The notes under the pieces: generated by a model | What the model was told of the DNA's origin: nothing | Databases searched by the model: none | Seen by the model: the letters and a program-made list of their open reading frames with translations, nothing else | Translations under genes and position numbers: made by a program | NCBI GenBank assembly: GCA_963774075.1 | Contig: CAVZDP010000005.1 | Coordinates: 124,001 to 188,000, forward strand | Source of the DNA: JBBQNR01 sp963774075 | GTDB lineage: Bacteria > Actinomycetota > Thermoleophilia > Solirubrobacterales > JBBDJG01 | Length of the DNA stretch: 64,000 nucleotides | Direction: 5' to 3' | Shown: positions 1-8,360 of the stretch, in pieces | Layout of the letters: every line of letters begins with the position of its first letter | Position numbering within the stretch: the stretch's first letter is position 1

Positions 1-1
1 C

Positions 2-1342
2 GTCGTGGAGGCTCGGAGCATCGGCGGCGGGGTCACCGGCTACACCACCGCCAAGGTGACGTCCCTGCACGGTCTCACCTACGCCCGGCTCGCCTCCCGC
101 CTCGGCGAGTACACGGCCCGGGTGTACGGCGAGGCGAACGAGTGGGGGCTCGCGCGGGTTGCGGGCTTCGTCGAGGAGCTCGCGATCGATTGCGACTTCA
201 GGCGCACGGACGCGTTCACGTATGCGGAGTCCAGAGACGACCTCCCGAAGATCGAAGAGGAGGTGGACAGGGCGGCGCGGCTCGGCCTGCCGGCCTCGTT
301 CGTCGAAGAGGCGGACCTGCCCTTTCCGATCGCGGGCGCCGTGCGCTTCAGCGACCAGGCCGAGTTCCACCCGGTCAAGTACGTGCGGGCGCTGGCCGCG
401 GCCGTCGATGGGGATGGCTGCCACCTGTTCGAGGGCACGCGCGCACTCGACGTCGAGGAGGACACGCCCTGCCACGTTCAGACCGAGCACGGGGTGATCC
501 GGGCCGACCACGTCGTGGTCGCGACCCACTTCCCGTTCCTGGACAGGGGGCTCTTCTTCGCGCGCATGCATCCTGAGCGCTCGTACGTCGTGGCGGCGCG
601 GATCGCCGGCGACACGCCCCAGGGCATGTACCTCAGCACCGAGAAGCCCGCGCATTCGCTGCGGGCTCATCCAGGCGGGGATGGTGAACTGCTGCTGGTC
701 GGCGGCGAAAGTCACAAGACGGGCAAGGGGCACGAGAGCGAGCGCTACGCCGCTTTGGAGCGCTACGCGCGGCAGCGCTTCACGGTCGAGAGCGTCGACT
801 ATCGCTGGGCCACGCAGGACAACATGCCCGTTGACGGCCTCCCCTACGTGGGCCGGCTGACTCCACTGTCGAAACGCATCCACGTCGCGACCGGGTTCAG
901 GAAGTGGGGCCTCGCGAACGGCACCGCGGCGGCGCGCATGATCGCCGACGCGATCCTCGAGCGGCAGAACGCGTGGGCCGAGGTGTTCGACCCCAACCGC
1001 GTGAACGTCACGGCGTCGGCCCCTTCGTTCGCGCAGGAGAACGCCGACGTGGCCTTCCACTTCTTTGCCGACCGGCTGACGAGGCGCTCGCCGGCCGAGG
1101 GACTCGAGCCCGGCGAAGGTCGGATCGTTGGCGTGGGCTTGCGGCAACTCGCCCTTCACAGAGACGAGGAGGGCCGCCTGCACTCGCTGTCCGCTCGCTG
1201 TACGCATCTCGGCTGCATCGTGAAATGGAACGACGCCGAGCGAACGTGGGACTGCCCCTGCCACGGCTCCCGCTTCGGCGCCGACGGCCGGGTGATCCAG
1301 GGGCCCGCCGTGCGCCCGCTGCCGCCGCAGCCAGACCACTAG
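2..1342 (+). CDS. FAD-dependent oxidoreductase with C-terminal Rieske domain (5' truncated)
   Basis: The reading frame is open from the window edge, so the N-terminal dinucleotide-binding glycine motif lies outside. The visible part begins in a DAO-type FAD fold (ARSIGGGVTGYTTAKVTSLH, typical just after the first helix). It ends in a Rieske domain, with Cys399-x-His401 and Cys417-x-x-His420 (numbered from position 5) as [2Fe-2S] ligands. Cys404 and Cys419 are placed like the disulfide pair of high-potential Rieske proteins. Glycine/D-amino-acid-oxidase-like proteins fused to a Rieske domain are a known actinobacterial architecture, but their substrate is usually unknown. The gene ends 13 bp before the promoter of the next gene. 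The family is clear; the substrate is not assignable. Confidence 0.85.
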   Translation, partial: VVEARSIGGGVTGYTTAKVTSLHGLTYARLASRLGEYTARVYGEANEWGLARVAGFVEELAIDCDFRRTDAFTYAESRDDLPKIEEEVDRAARLGLPASFVEEADLPFPIAGAVRFSDQAEFHPVKYVRALAAAVDGDGCHLFEGTRALDVEEDTPCHVQTEHGVIRADHVVVATHFPFLDRGLFFARMHPERSYVVAARIAGDTPQGMYLSTEKPAHSLRAHPGGDGELLLVGGESHKTGKGHESERYAALERYARQRFTVESVDYRWATQDNMPVDGLPYVGRLTPLSKRIHVATGFRKWGLANGTAAARMIADAILERQNAWAEVFDPNRVNVTASAPSFAQENADVAFHFFADRLTRRSPAEGLEPGEGRIVGVGLRQLALHRDEEGRLHSLSARCTHLGCIVKWNDAERTWDCPCHGSRFGADGRVIQGPAVRPLPPQPDH

Positions 1343-1355
1343 GCGGACAGACTGC

Positions 1356-1392
1356 TTGACATGTGACCAAACGGTCACCTATGATCCAGGGC
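1356..1392 (+). promoter_or_regulatory. Promoter with embedded operator for the ArsR-SRPBCC pair
   Basis: TTGACA at 1356-1361 and TATGAT at 1380-1385 are 18 bp apart, a near-consensus housekeeping promoter. Between them lies a perfect 6-bp inverted repeat, GTGACC-AAAC-GGTCAC (1363-1378), placed where a bound repressor would block polymerase. Transcription would start near 1392, directly at the ATG at 1393, so the mRNA is probably leaderless. The operator role is inferred from position and from the usual autoregulation of ArsR proteins. Confidence 0.7.
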
Positions 1393-1704
1393 ATGGACGC
1401 GGTGTTCAGGGCACTCGCCGACCCGACGCGCCGGAGCCTGCTCGACGAGCTTTTCGAGCGGGACGGGCAGACGCTCAGCGCGCTCGAGCAGCGGTTGCCG
1501 ATGACGCGCTTCGGCGTCATGAAGCACCTGAAGGTGCTCGAGGAGGCGGGTCTGGTGACCACCAAGCGACGCGGTCGCGAGAAGCTCCACTTCCTGAACC
1601 CCGTCCCGATCCGGCTCGTCCACGACAGATGGGTGAGCAAATACGCCGAGCCCTGGGCGGCAGCGCTGACCGGGCTCAAGAGACACATCGAGGAGGACAC
1701 CTGA
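1393..1704 (+). CDS. ArsR-family winged-helix transcriptional regulator
   Basis: A 103-residue protein with the ArsR/SmtB fold. It opens with FRALADPTRRSLLDEL, followed by a helix-turn-helix around LSALEQRLPMTRFGVMKHLKVLEEAGLV and the wing TTKRRGREKLHFL. No metal-binding ELCVCDL-type cysteines are present, so it belongs to the metal-independent group that is often paired with AHSA1/SRPBCC proteins. In-frame GTG 1363 and ATG 1381 lie inside the promoter and operator, so ATG 1393 is preferred. Its TGA overlaps the next ATG by one base (TGATG), implying translational coupling. It probably represses its own two-gene operon; the inducer is unknown. Confidence 0.88.
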   Translation: MDAVFRALADPTRRSLLDELFERDGQTLSALEQRLPMTRFGVMKHLKVLEEAGLVTTKRRGREKLHFLNPVPIRLVHDRWVSKYAEPWAAALTGLKRHIEEDT

Positions 1705-2171
1705 TGGAAAAGGTCTACGAGATCTACATCAAGACGACGCCCGAGCGCCTCTGGGAGGCGATCACCGACCCCGAGATGAGGAGCAAGTACAACTTCGGCT
1801 CCCGGCTCACCTCCGACTGGACGCCGGGCTCGCGCTTCGAGATGAGCCACCCGGGCGCCCCCGGGCCCCTCGGAGAGGGCGAGAACCTGGAGGTCGATCC
1901 CCCACGCAGGCTCGTCCAGAGCATGGTGGCCCTGTGGAGCGAGGACGTGAAGCGCGAGGGAACATCGAGGATCACCTGGGAGATCGAGCCGGTCGGCGAT
2001 TCGTGCAGGCTGACGGTCACGCACGACGAGCTCCGCGAGGACGCGAACGGCGAGCTGTACGGCGGCTGGCCGATGATCCTCTCCGGCCTGAAGACGCTTC
2101 TGGAGACCGGCGAGAAGCTCACGACTCCAGGCTCGCTGCGCTATTCGGAAGTTCCGGAAGCGGCTGCCTGA
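1704..2171 (+). CDS. SRPBCC (AHSA1-like) domain protein
   Basis: A 155-residue START/Bet v1-like protein. It opens with MEKVYEIYIKTTPERLWEAI, followed by DPEMRSKYNFGS, a beta-rich centre and a long C-terminal helix (GGWPMILSGLKTLLETGEKL). Such domains bind hydrophobic ligands in a deep cavity and are very commonly encoded directly after an ArsR regulator, as here with a one-base overlap. The pair probably forms a ligand-responsive unit, but neither the ligand nor the pathway can be read from the sequence. Codon use is like that of the neighbours. Confidence 0.82.
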   Translation: MEKVYEIYIKTTPERLWEAITDPEMRSKYNFGSRLTSDWTPGSRFEMSHPGAPGPLGEGENLEVDPPRRLVQSMVALWSEDVKREGTSRITWEIEPVGDSCRLTVTHDELREDANGELYGGWPMILSGLKTLLETGEKLTTPGSLRYSEVPEAAA

Positions 2172-2190
2172 GACCCTGACGTACCTGATC

Positions 2191-2219
2191 GAGGCGCCGC
2201 TGCAGCACGGCGGCGCCTC
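2191..2219. terminator. Bidirectional hairpin terminator
   Basis: GAGGCGCCG (2191-2199) pairs perfectly with CGGCGCCTC (2211-2219) across an 11-base loop. The hairpin lies between the stop of the SRPBCC gene and the stop of the convergent gene at 2223. There is no U-tract, as is common in high-GC genomes. Confidence 0.6.
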
Positions 2220-2222
2220 GGG

Positions 2223-3608
2223 CTAGTGCACGAGGCGAACCGCGAGCTCGCTCACCGGCATGCCGGCGCCGCCCAGCAGCCCGAGGATCCGCGCCACGTA
2301 GGCCTGCGTCTCCGGAAACGGCGGCACGCAGCCACAGCGCTCGACCGGCGCGGGGCCGGCGTTGTAGGCGGCCAGCGCCAGCGAGACGGAGCCGAAGCGG
2401 CGCAGCAGGTCGCGCATCAGATGCGCCTGGGCGGAGATTGCTGCCGCGGCGTCGAAGGGGTCGGCGAGGCCGTAGGAGCGGGCCGTGCCGGGCATGAACT
2501 GCGCGATGCCGCGGGCACCGGCGGGGCTGACCGCGAAAGGGTTGAAGTTCGACTCTGTGTAGAGCTGCGCGGCGAGCAGGGATGCGGAGACGTTCCAGCG
2601 GCCTGCAGCGCGCGCGATCGGCGCGACATATGCGGAGGGAACGAACGTGGGCACGGCGCTGCGGCCGTCGCCGGGGCGGCCGGCGCCGCGGTGGCGTGGC
2701 GGCGTCGAGCGGGGGTTCAGCGCGTAGCCGTAATGCCACGGCTCCCATGAATAGCGCTGGATGAAGTGAAACCGGCCGGCGTTGCCGGCCAGCCAAGCGT
2801 ACGCGGACGGCGGGCCCAGATCGAGCTCGGTGCCGAGCCGGTGCAGCGACCTGCCGGGCGGCGCCACCCAGCGCGGGTCCGGGTGGCGGTCGTACAGCTC
2901 CTCCTGCTCGGCGTCGGAGCGGTAGGCGGACGTGATGAGAAGCGCGACGCCCTCGCGCCTCGCCGCCGCTTCCATGCGATCGAAGGCGCGCGCGACGTCT
3001 GGCCGCATCGGCTCGCCCTGCCGGCGAGCGAGCGGTCCGGAATAGCCCTCGTCCAACGACGCCCCTATGCTTCCCGCGCTCGACGGCGTCACCTCAGCCT
3101 CGGCGTTGGCCGCGACGTCCACTCGCTGCGGCGGTTCCCCCGGCGTTGCCCGCACGCGCAGCCTCCCGCCCGCATGCACCCTGACGCGCAGCGGCGCGAA
3201 GCTTTCACGGTCGGGAAACTCGATCTCGTCCGAGCGCAGGGTGGCGCCGTTCACCCTCGCCGCCTCGAGCGCGGCGCGACGCGCGCGGCCGAGATACTCC
3301 GACCGCTCCAGGTGGCGGGGGTTGGGCCTGCCGCGCGGATCGAGCGCCGGCTCGAAGAGGCGCTCGAAGTCGTCGCGCATCGAGCGCGCGGCCGAAACGG
3401 CCGCCAGGTCCGTGGCACGCTGCAAGCGGCCCTTTCCCAGCAGCGCTCGGCCGAGCGCCCCGAGCGAGCCGAGCGCGAGCAGCAGGAGCACGCCCGCGCC
3501 GGCGAAGACGACGAGCGCCTGGCCATGCTGGTGTTTGGGCGCCCCCCAGCGCGCGGCCGTGGCCCGCACGCGTTCGGAGTCCGTTCCATTGCCTTCCAGT
3601 TGCGCCAT
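2223..3608 (-). CDS. TadG-like / VanY carboxypeptidase / SLT transglycosylase fusion
   Basis: A 461-residue, three-part protein. Residues about 29-75 resemble a Tad pseudopilin-like N-terminus (GQALVVFAG followed by a hydrophobic helix), which anchors the rest outside the membrane. Residues about 195-300 form a VanY/D-Ala-D-Ala carboxypeptidase domain with the zinc motif SLHRLGTELD (His256, Asp263) and a second histidine in EPWHYGY (His292). Residues about 325-445 are a lytic transglycosylase SLT domain with catalytic Glu352 in ESNFNP, GARGIAQFMPGTA and AYNAGP. The protein therefore carries a peptide-cleaving and a glycan-cleaving enzyme on one pilin-like stalk. No Tad genes adjoin it, but it shares a promoter design with the Tad cluster at 18.5 kb. 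Confidence 0.8.
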   Translation of the reverse strand: MAQLEGNGTDSERVRATAARWGAPKHQHGQALVVFAGAGVLLLLALGSLGALGRALLGKGRLQRATDLAAVSAARSMRDDFERLFEPALDPRGRPNPRHLERSEYLGRARRAALEAARVNGATLRSDEIEFPDRESFAPLRVRVHAGGRLRVRATPGEPPQRVDVAANAEAEVTPSSAGSIGASLDEGYSGPLARRQGEPMRPDVARAFDRMEAAARREGVALLITSAYRSDAEQEELYDRHPDPRWVAPPGRSLHRLGTELDLGPPSAYAWLAGNAGRFHFIQRYSWEPWHYGYALNPRSTPPRHRGAGRPGDGRSAVPTFVPSAYVAPIARAAGRWNVSASLLAAQLYTESNFNPFAVSPAGARGIAQFMPGTARSYGLADPFDAAAAISAQAHLMRDLLRRFGSVSLALAAYNAGPAPVERCGCVPPFPETQAYVARILGLLGGAGMPVSELAVRLVH

Positions 3609-3617
3609 CGCCGCCGT

Positions 3618-3652
3618 TCGCCCACGCTAGGCCCGAACGGTGCGCAGGTCAC
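3618..3652 (-). promoter_or_regulatory. Promoter of the wall-hydrolase fusion, twin of the one at 18.5 kb
   Basis: On the minus strand GTGACC (3652-3647), 17 bp, then TAGCGT (3629-3624) followed by GGGCG; the ATG begins 15 bp after TAGCGT. The same layout precedes the TadE-like gene at 18511. TAGCGT fits a TAnnnT -10 element. The predicted start point leaves a leader of only about 9 bases. Confidence 0.55.
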
Positions 3653-3724
3653 GATCTGGCAGTCACGGAAGCGAAGCTCGAGTCCACTTTTACTTGACAG
3701 GTTCGCCGGGGCCGTGGCAGGCTG

Positions 3725-4645
3725 GTGATGAGGCAGACCAGGGAGGGTCCGGCCATTTCACGCACTCGAGCAGCAGTTTTCCTCACGACGCTCTTCTTCT
3801 TGCTGAGCGCCGCAGCCGCGCACGCGCGCCCGAGCTTCGAGCTCGAGGAGCCGGCCGGACGCGCGGGCGACGTCGTGCACTTCTCCATCTCAGGGGCCGA
3901 AGGCCCTGTCACCTACGAGTTGGAGATCGGCGACGAGGATGTCGTGGAGGGCGCCGGCGGCGGCGGCGCCGTCTCGGGCGCGTTCTCGGTGCCCGATCTG
4001 GGCGATGCTGCCAGGACCGTCACCGTCGAGGCTGAGATCCGGGAATCGGGCAAGCGCAAGAAGGTCAAGCGCAGGCTCGAATACCTCGGTCCCGCCTTAC
4101 CCGTCACGGTCCCGCTTGGTCCAGCCGTCCCTTCGCCCGCGCCCGTCGTCGTGCCGGAGACTGCTCCATCGCCGGAGCCGACCTACTCGCCCAAGGCCGC
4201 CGACGGGACTTCGCCCGCACCAGCGGTGACGCCACTCTCGAGCCACCGGCCGCGCCAGAGCCGCGAGCGGAGCGCCATCGAGCCGCTGCGGCACGTCGGG
4301 CGCAGTGGCGACCGGAGGCGACGTGCGCATCGCAGTCGCGGCCGCCGGAAGCGTGATGGTGCGACCAAGAGGTCCCGCTCGAAGCGCCTGATCCCCCGAA
4401 CCGCACCGCTTTTCGACGGCATCCCCGAGCCGGGATGGCGGTCGCGCTCCGGCGACGGAGACGCGTTTGTCGGCCCGATCGCGCCGCGCGCGGCTGTGCT
4501 GGCCGCCGCGGCCACCCGTCCCGGCGACGGCGCTGGAGCCAACGCCGCCGTCGTAGTGCCAGCACTGCTCGGACTGGGAGCACTCACGCTCTTGGGCGCG
4601 GCCGTGCTCCGCAGGCGGCGTCTAGACTCCGCCGGGCGTGACTGA
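3725..4645 (+). CDS. Secreted, C-terminally anchored Pro/Arg-rich protein of unknown function
   Basis: A 306-residue protein without a recognised enzyme domain. It has a signal peptide (AVFLTTLFFLLSAAAAHARP, residues about 17-36) and a short beta-rich domain with FELEEPAGRAGDVVHFSISG. A proline-rich stretch (about 125-170) and a strongly basic stretch (about 175-225) follow. The protein ends in a transmembrane helix near residue 285 and RRRR, like a surface protein with a C-terminal anchor. The start is GTG 3725 or ATG 3728. A TTGACA lies at 3694 but no convincing -10 follows. It is divergent from the wall-hydrolase fusion, so a cell-envelope role is plausible but unproven. Confidence 0.6.
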   Translation: MMRQTREGPAISRTRAAVFLTTLFFLLSAAAAHARPSFELEEPAGRAGDVVHFSISGAEGPVTYELEIGDEDVVEGAGGGGAVSGAFSVPDLGDAARTVTVEAEIRESGKRKKVKRRLEYLGPALPVTVPLGPAVPSPAPVVVPETAPSPEPTYSPKAADGTSPAPAVTPLSSHRPRQSRERSAIEPLRHVGRSGDRRRRAHRSRGRRKRDGATKRSRSKRLIPRTAPLFDGIPEPGWRSRSGDGDAFVGPIAPRAAVLAAAATRPGDGAGANAAVVVPALLGLGALTLLGAAVLRRRRLDSAGRD

Positions 4646-4752
4646 CTCGCTCAGGGTCGTGGGCCGCCACGCCCTCTGAGGAGCACGACTGAATTCCCGG
4701 CTTCCAGGCGGAGCTGGCGCTGAGGCATCGCGAATCCGCTACGCGCTTCGCA

Positions 4753-6066
4753 TCAGCCCTCCCCAGGTATGTCGTGCCAGCGCCGCATGTGCTCGGCATG
4801 AGTGCCGAGATAGGCGCCGTTCTTGAAGTGCCGGTCGTAGAAGTCCAAGTCCAGATGATGTGCCTGGACGTAGTTCATGATGAACACGGTCGGCACCGTG
4901 CCCGGGAACTTGCCGAACGTATCGAGCACGTACTGCGCCTGTAGGGCGACGCAGGCCTTGAAGTCGGCGTCGTGGACCTGAGCGCTCCCGCGCACCCCGG
5001 GGCTGTCGGTCCAGGCTCCGGGCGTGTCGCTGCTGAACGGCCCGCCCGGGCCGTACTTGCGCTCGGTGAAGGCCTCGACCGCCGCCGCCATGTCGAGGTG
5101 GTGCGGCGGACAGTAGGCCTCGAAGACGCCCTCCAGCCCGGTGGGGTTGGGCGTCGACCAGCGCTCGTCCTCGTCGAAGCGAAAGCCGAGGCCGGGCACG
5201 TCCGGGTCACCGGAGGCGCCCAGCATCGTGAAGCGGTCGATCCCGTCGAACATCCAGCCGCCGAGGCCCATCGCCTGGAGCATCAGCACGCCGGCGTAGC
5301 AGGAGGTGGCGAGCTCCGCGGTGGCCTCGGTCAGCGCGTATTGCTCGGCGAACGTGAGCGGAAACGGTTCTTCGACGTCGACCAGGCCGCTGAACTCCTC
5401 GAGCCCGGGGATCCTGCGGTCGTTGACGTCGTCGTAGATCGCACCCCCGTTCTGGACGAAAAAGCACAGGATCGCGATCATGTGCTGGGCGATGTCGGCC
5501 ACGGGGATCACGAGCAGGGAGCCGGGCACGTTGACGCACCAGGTGTTGTGCCCCTCGAGGTAGGGCTCCTCCGGCGGCAGGTGCAGCCGCCCGTCGGAGA
5601 GCTTCCGCAGCCGCTCGCGGTGGCGCTCAACCATCAGCTCGGACGTCACATCCTCGGTGGCGGGGTCGACGAGCGCCCCGGCGTCGCGCGTAGGGAAGAA
5701 ATACACGCCCGAGTCGTCGGTGAAGAACAACTCCGCGGTATGGAACCCGGCCGCCGAAGGGAACGTACGCCCGGCGGCCCCGCCGGCGTAGTTCGAGACG
5801 TGTGGCGCGTAGCGCGCGTGACGGGTGATCGAGTAATGCCAGCCGGTCGTTCCCCCCATTGCGCTCAGCACGAGCAAACGCTCGAGCTCCGTGAGCGGGA
5901 GCGGCTCGTGGCTCGACTTGTAGGCGAGCGGGCCGTCCGGGATCTCGCTGCCGAGTGCGAAGCGGCGCGAACGCCGACCGTAGAGCGCGTCCACCAGAGG
6001 AAACGCGGCCAGCTCTCGCAACGCCTCGGTCTCGGTCGCGGTCCGCTGCTGGGGGCTAAGGCTCAT
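4753..6066 (-). CDS. Nitroreductase-like protein of unknown function
   Basis: A 437-residue soluble protein. Near the N-terminus YGRRSRRFALGSEIPDG resembles the RRS-R-F motif with which FMN-dependent nitroreductases bind flavin phosphate, and PLTELERLLVLSAMGG is like the following helix. The rest does not match a standard short nitroreductase: the length is about double, with a conserved-looking Trp/Tyr-rich middle. I therefore offer nitroreductase-like fold only as a lead. It lies downstream of the formate dehydrogenase operon on the same strand but is separated from it (stop 6114 to start 6066), so it could be co-transcribed. Confidence 0.4.
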   Translation of the reverse strand: MSLSPQQRTATETEALRELAAFPLVDALYGRRSRRFALGSEIPDGPLAYKSSHEPLPLTELERLLVLSAMGGTTGWHYSITRHARYAPHVSNYAGGAAGRTFPSAAGFHTAELFFTDDSGVYFFPTRDAGALVDPATEDVTSELMVERHRERLRKLSDGRLHLPPEEPYLEGHNTWCVNVPGSLLVIPVADIAQHMIAILCFFVQNGGAIYDDVNDRRIPGLEEFSGLVDVEEPFPLTFAEQYALTEATAELATSCYAGVLMLQAMGLGGWMFDGIDRFTMLGASGDPDVPGLGFRFDEDERWSTPNPTGLEGVFEAYCPPHHLDMAAAVEAFTERKYGPGGPFSSDTPGAWTDSPGVRGSAQVHDADFKACVALQAQYVLDTFGKFPGTVPTVFIMNYVQAHHLDLDFYDRHFKNGAYLGTHAEHMRRWHDIPGEG

Positions 6067-6113
6067 CGACGCTCCTCCCTGCGCTGGTAGCGGAATGTCT
6101 CACCGTACACCGC

Positions 6114-7439
6114 CTACCCTCGCCGACGGTCAGGACTTGTCCGGGGGCTAGCGGTGGCGGCGCGCGGTCGGGCCCGCCGCAGCAAGCGCTCCGCCAGCAG
6201 GCTCGCGCGGCCGACGGTTTGGCTCCACGCGTGCAGCGCTACCGCGGCGCCGGGTGCGAGCGGCGGGCGGTTCTCGGAGAGCGCGCGGCGCTCCGTGCCG
6301 CGGCGCAGGTGCTCGTCTGCGGTGGCCCTCCCGCGCGCCACGATGGCGACGGCCTCGTCGTCGCGGGCGGACGCCTTGCCCGCCTCGATCCACGCGAAGC
6401 GGAAGGCGAGCCCCCCCGCCAGGTAGGTGAGGCTTGGCACGTGCTCGGCAGGCGACCTGAAACGGCGCAGGCCGAGCGCGTTCAGCGCGAGCCCGACCCC
6501 GACAAGCTGCTTTGCGGCGCGAAACAGGCGGCGCGGCCTGCCTCGCGAGAAGACCTCGCCGACGCGCCCGAGGCGGCGCTCGTTCACCATCGAGAGCGTC
6601 AACTCGGTGAGAATCGCGGCGGCCTCCAGGCGGCCGAGCGCCCGACGGGTCGGGTGGTCCTCGGGCTGGCCCGCGACCGCCATCGTCAGGCGCGTGGCGG
6701 CAGCGCCGGTGGCAGTCGCGGTCGAGACGAAGATGGGCCCGAGGAAGATGCGGCTGCGCGCCCAAACCGGCACTGCGGTGGACGCCAGCAGCACGCCGGC
6801 GTACGAGCCGAGGTAGCCGGCCAGCAGCGCGTTGACCGCGCCCAACCAGCGTGCCATCCGGGGTCGCCCGAGCAGGTCGGCCCCCACGGCCCCAGCGGCG
6901 ACCCCGGTGAACGCGACGAGGCACCACGCGCCCATGTTCATCGGCGAGCGCGGCTTGAAGATCCGCAGCATGTTCAGGAAGCGCGCAGGGCGGCCGAGGT
7001 CGGCGATCAGCAGCGCCGGCGCCGGCAGCACCGCGGCGAGTGCGACCTTGCGCGCGACTGCGGCCGACCACTCGTCGCCCGCGAGGTCGGCGGCCAGCGC
7101 GACGAACGCGGAACCCGAGGCCACCCCGGCGATCCAGAAGTAGACCGGAACCTCCCACGTCCACACCGGCGACTTGATGAACGGCCCGCGCAGATCGCCG
7201 GGCATCTCACCGCTGCGCATCCTGCGATTCGCCGCCGCGACCTCCCCGTCCTCGGGCTCGACACCGCTGTACTGGGTGTCGGCGCCGTAGAGGAACGACC
7301 AGCCCGCGTCGCCCCACGAGGGTCGCGAGAGGGCCACTCGCTGCCCCTCGGCCGCACGCCGCCACGAGGCCGGCTCGCCCGGCGTGCCGAGCGCCGGCGT
7401 GGCGTCTCGCGCGAGCGGGTGCCTGTCGTCGGCGCTCAC
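6114..7439 (-). CDS. NrfD/polysulfide-reductase-type membrane anchor of formate dehydrogenase
   Basis: A 441-residue integral membrane protein with about eight hydrophobic helices between residues 90 and 350. Family-like motifs are PVYFWIAGVASGSAF, LIADLGRPARFLNMLRIFKPRSPMNMGAW and GSYAGVLLASTAVPVW. NrfD proteins carry electrons between an Fe-S subunit and the quinone pool. GTGA overlap with the upstream Fe-S subunit gene (7436-7439) shows co-translation. It takes the place of the cytochrome b subunit of E. coli formate dehydrogenase-N; no haem-binding histidine pattern is evident. The last gene of the operon. Confidence 0.85.
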   Translation of the reverse strand: MSADDRHPLARDATPALGTPGEPASWRRAAEGQRVALSRPSWGDAGWSFLYGADTQYSGVEPEDGEVAAANRRMRSGEMPGDLRGPFIKSPVWTWEVPVYFWIAGVASGSAFVALAADLAGDEWSAAVARKVALAAVLPAPALLIADLGRPARFLNMLRIFKPRSPMNMGAWCLVAFTGVAAGAVGADLLGRPRMARWLGAVNALLAGYLGSYAGVLLASTAVPVWARSRIFLGPIFVSTATATGAAATRLTMAVAGQPEDHPTRRALGRLEAAAILTELTLSMVNERRLGRVGEVFSRGRPRRLFRAAKQLVGVGLALNALGLRRFRSPAEHVPSLTYLAGGLAFRFAWIEAGKASARDDEAVAIVARGRATADEHLRRGTERRALSENRPPLAPGAAVALHAWSQTVGRASLLAERLLRRARPRAATASPRTSPDRRRG

Positions 7440-8356
7440 CGGCCCCTCCGTTCGATCGCGAACGTCAACGCGGCGCCGGCCGCCGCGAGCAGCCCGGCGC
7501 CGACGGCCGCGACCGTTGCCGCGAACACGTTCTGCTGGATAGGCGACTCCGCCTCAGCCGGGAGGCCGTAGCGCTCGGGCGGCTCGGTCAGGAGGAAGAA
7601 CGCCCCGAGGCCTCCGGCGAGGTCGTGGTCGGGCTCGTCTCCAGCGCCGTAGAGGTACGCCTTCTCCACGCCACGACGGTGCAGCGCCGCAACCCGGCGC
7701 TCGGCGAGCTCGACGAGCTCCTCGTGAGGCCCGAACACGATCGAGTCGGTGGGGCACGCCTTGGCGCACGCCGGCTCGAGACCGTCCTCCAAGCGGTCGT
7801 AACACAAGGTGCACTTCGCGGCCCGCCCGTCGAGGTGGTCGCGGTCGACGACTCCGAACGGGCACGCCGGCACACAAAGGCCGCATCCGTTGCACACGTC
7901 CGGCTGCAGCACGACGGTCTGGTACTCGGTGCGGATGAGGGCGCCCGTCGGGCAGGCGTCGAGGCAGCCGGCGTTCGTGCAGTGCTTGCAGACGTCGGAC
8001 ATGAACAGCCACTGGGTGCCGACGCTCTCCGCCATCGCGACGAGGTCGGGCAGCTCCTCGGTCGGCGGGATGGCGGGCAGCGCCTGCTTCGCCTGCTGCT
8101 GCAACTGCGGCGAGGGTTCGAGCACCTCGACGAACCGCACGTGGCGCCACGTCGAGGCCGATAGCTCACCGGTGTGGTCATAGGAGCCGCCCTTCTTGAA
8201 CTGAGAGCCATCGGCCGGAAGGTCGTTCCACTGCTTGCAGGCGACCTCGCAGGCCTTGCAGCCGATGCACACCGTCGTGTCGGTGAAGAAGCCCATCCGC
8301 CCTGCGCCCGCCCGATGGACTGCGAGCTCGGTCGGCGCTCCGACGGTCGCGCTCAC
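7436..8356 (-). CDS. fdnH: Formate dehydrogenase iron-sulfur (beta) subunit
   Basis: A 306-residue ferredoxin-like subunit with four [4Fe-4S] clusters. The cysteine sets are CIGCKACEVAC, CKHCTNAGCLDAC, CNGCGLCVPAC and CTLC...CAKAC, in the order typical of FdnH/FdoH. A single transmembrane helix lies near the C-terminus (about 275-300), as in formate dehydrogenase-N. It passes electrons from the molybdenum/tungsten subunit to the NrfD anchor. GTG start, four bases after the catalytic-subunit stop; its own stop overlaps the NrfD start. The family and complex are clear. Confidence 0.93.
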   Translation of the reverse strand: MSATVGAPTELAVHRAGAGRMGFFTDTTVCIGCKACEVACKQWNDLPADGSQFKKGGSYDHTGELSASTWRHVRFVEVLEPSPQLQQQAKQALPAIPPTEELPDLVAMAESVGTQWLFMSDVCKHCTNAGCLDACPTGALIRTEYQTVVLQPDVCNGCGLCVPACPFGVVDRDHLDGRAAKCTLCYDRLEDGLEPACAKACPTDSIVFGPHEELVELAERRVAALHRRGVEKAYLYGAGDEPDHDLAGGLGAFFLLTEPPERYGLPAEAESPIQQNVFAATVAAVGAGLLAAAGAALTFAIERRGR

Positions 8357-8360
8357 GAGA

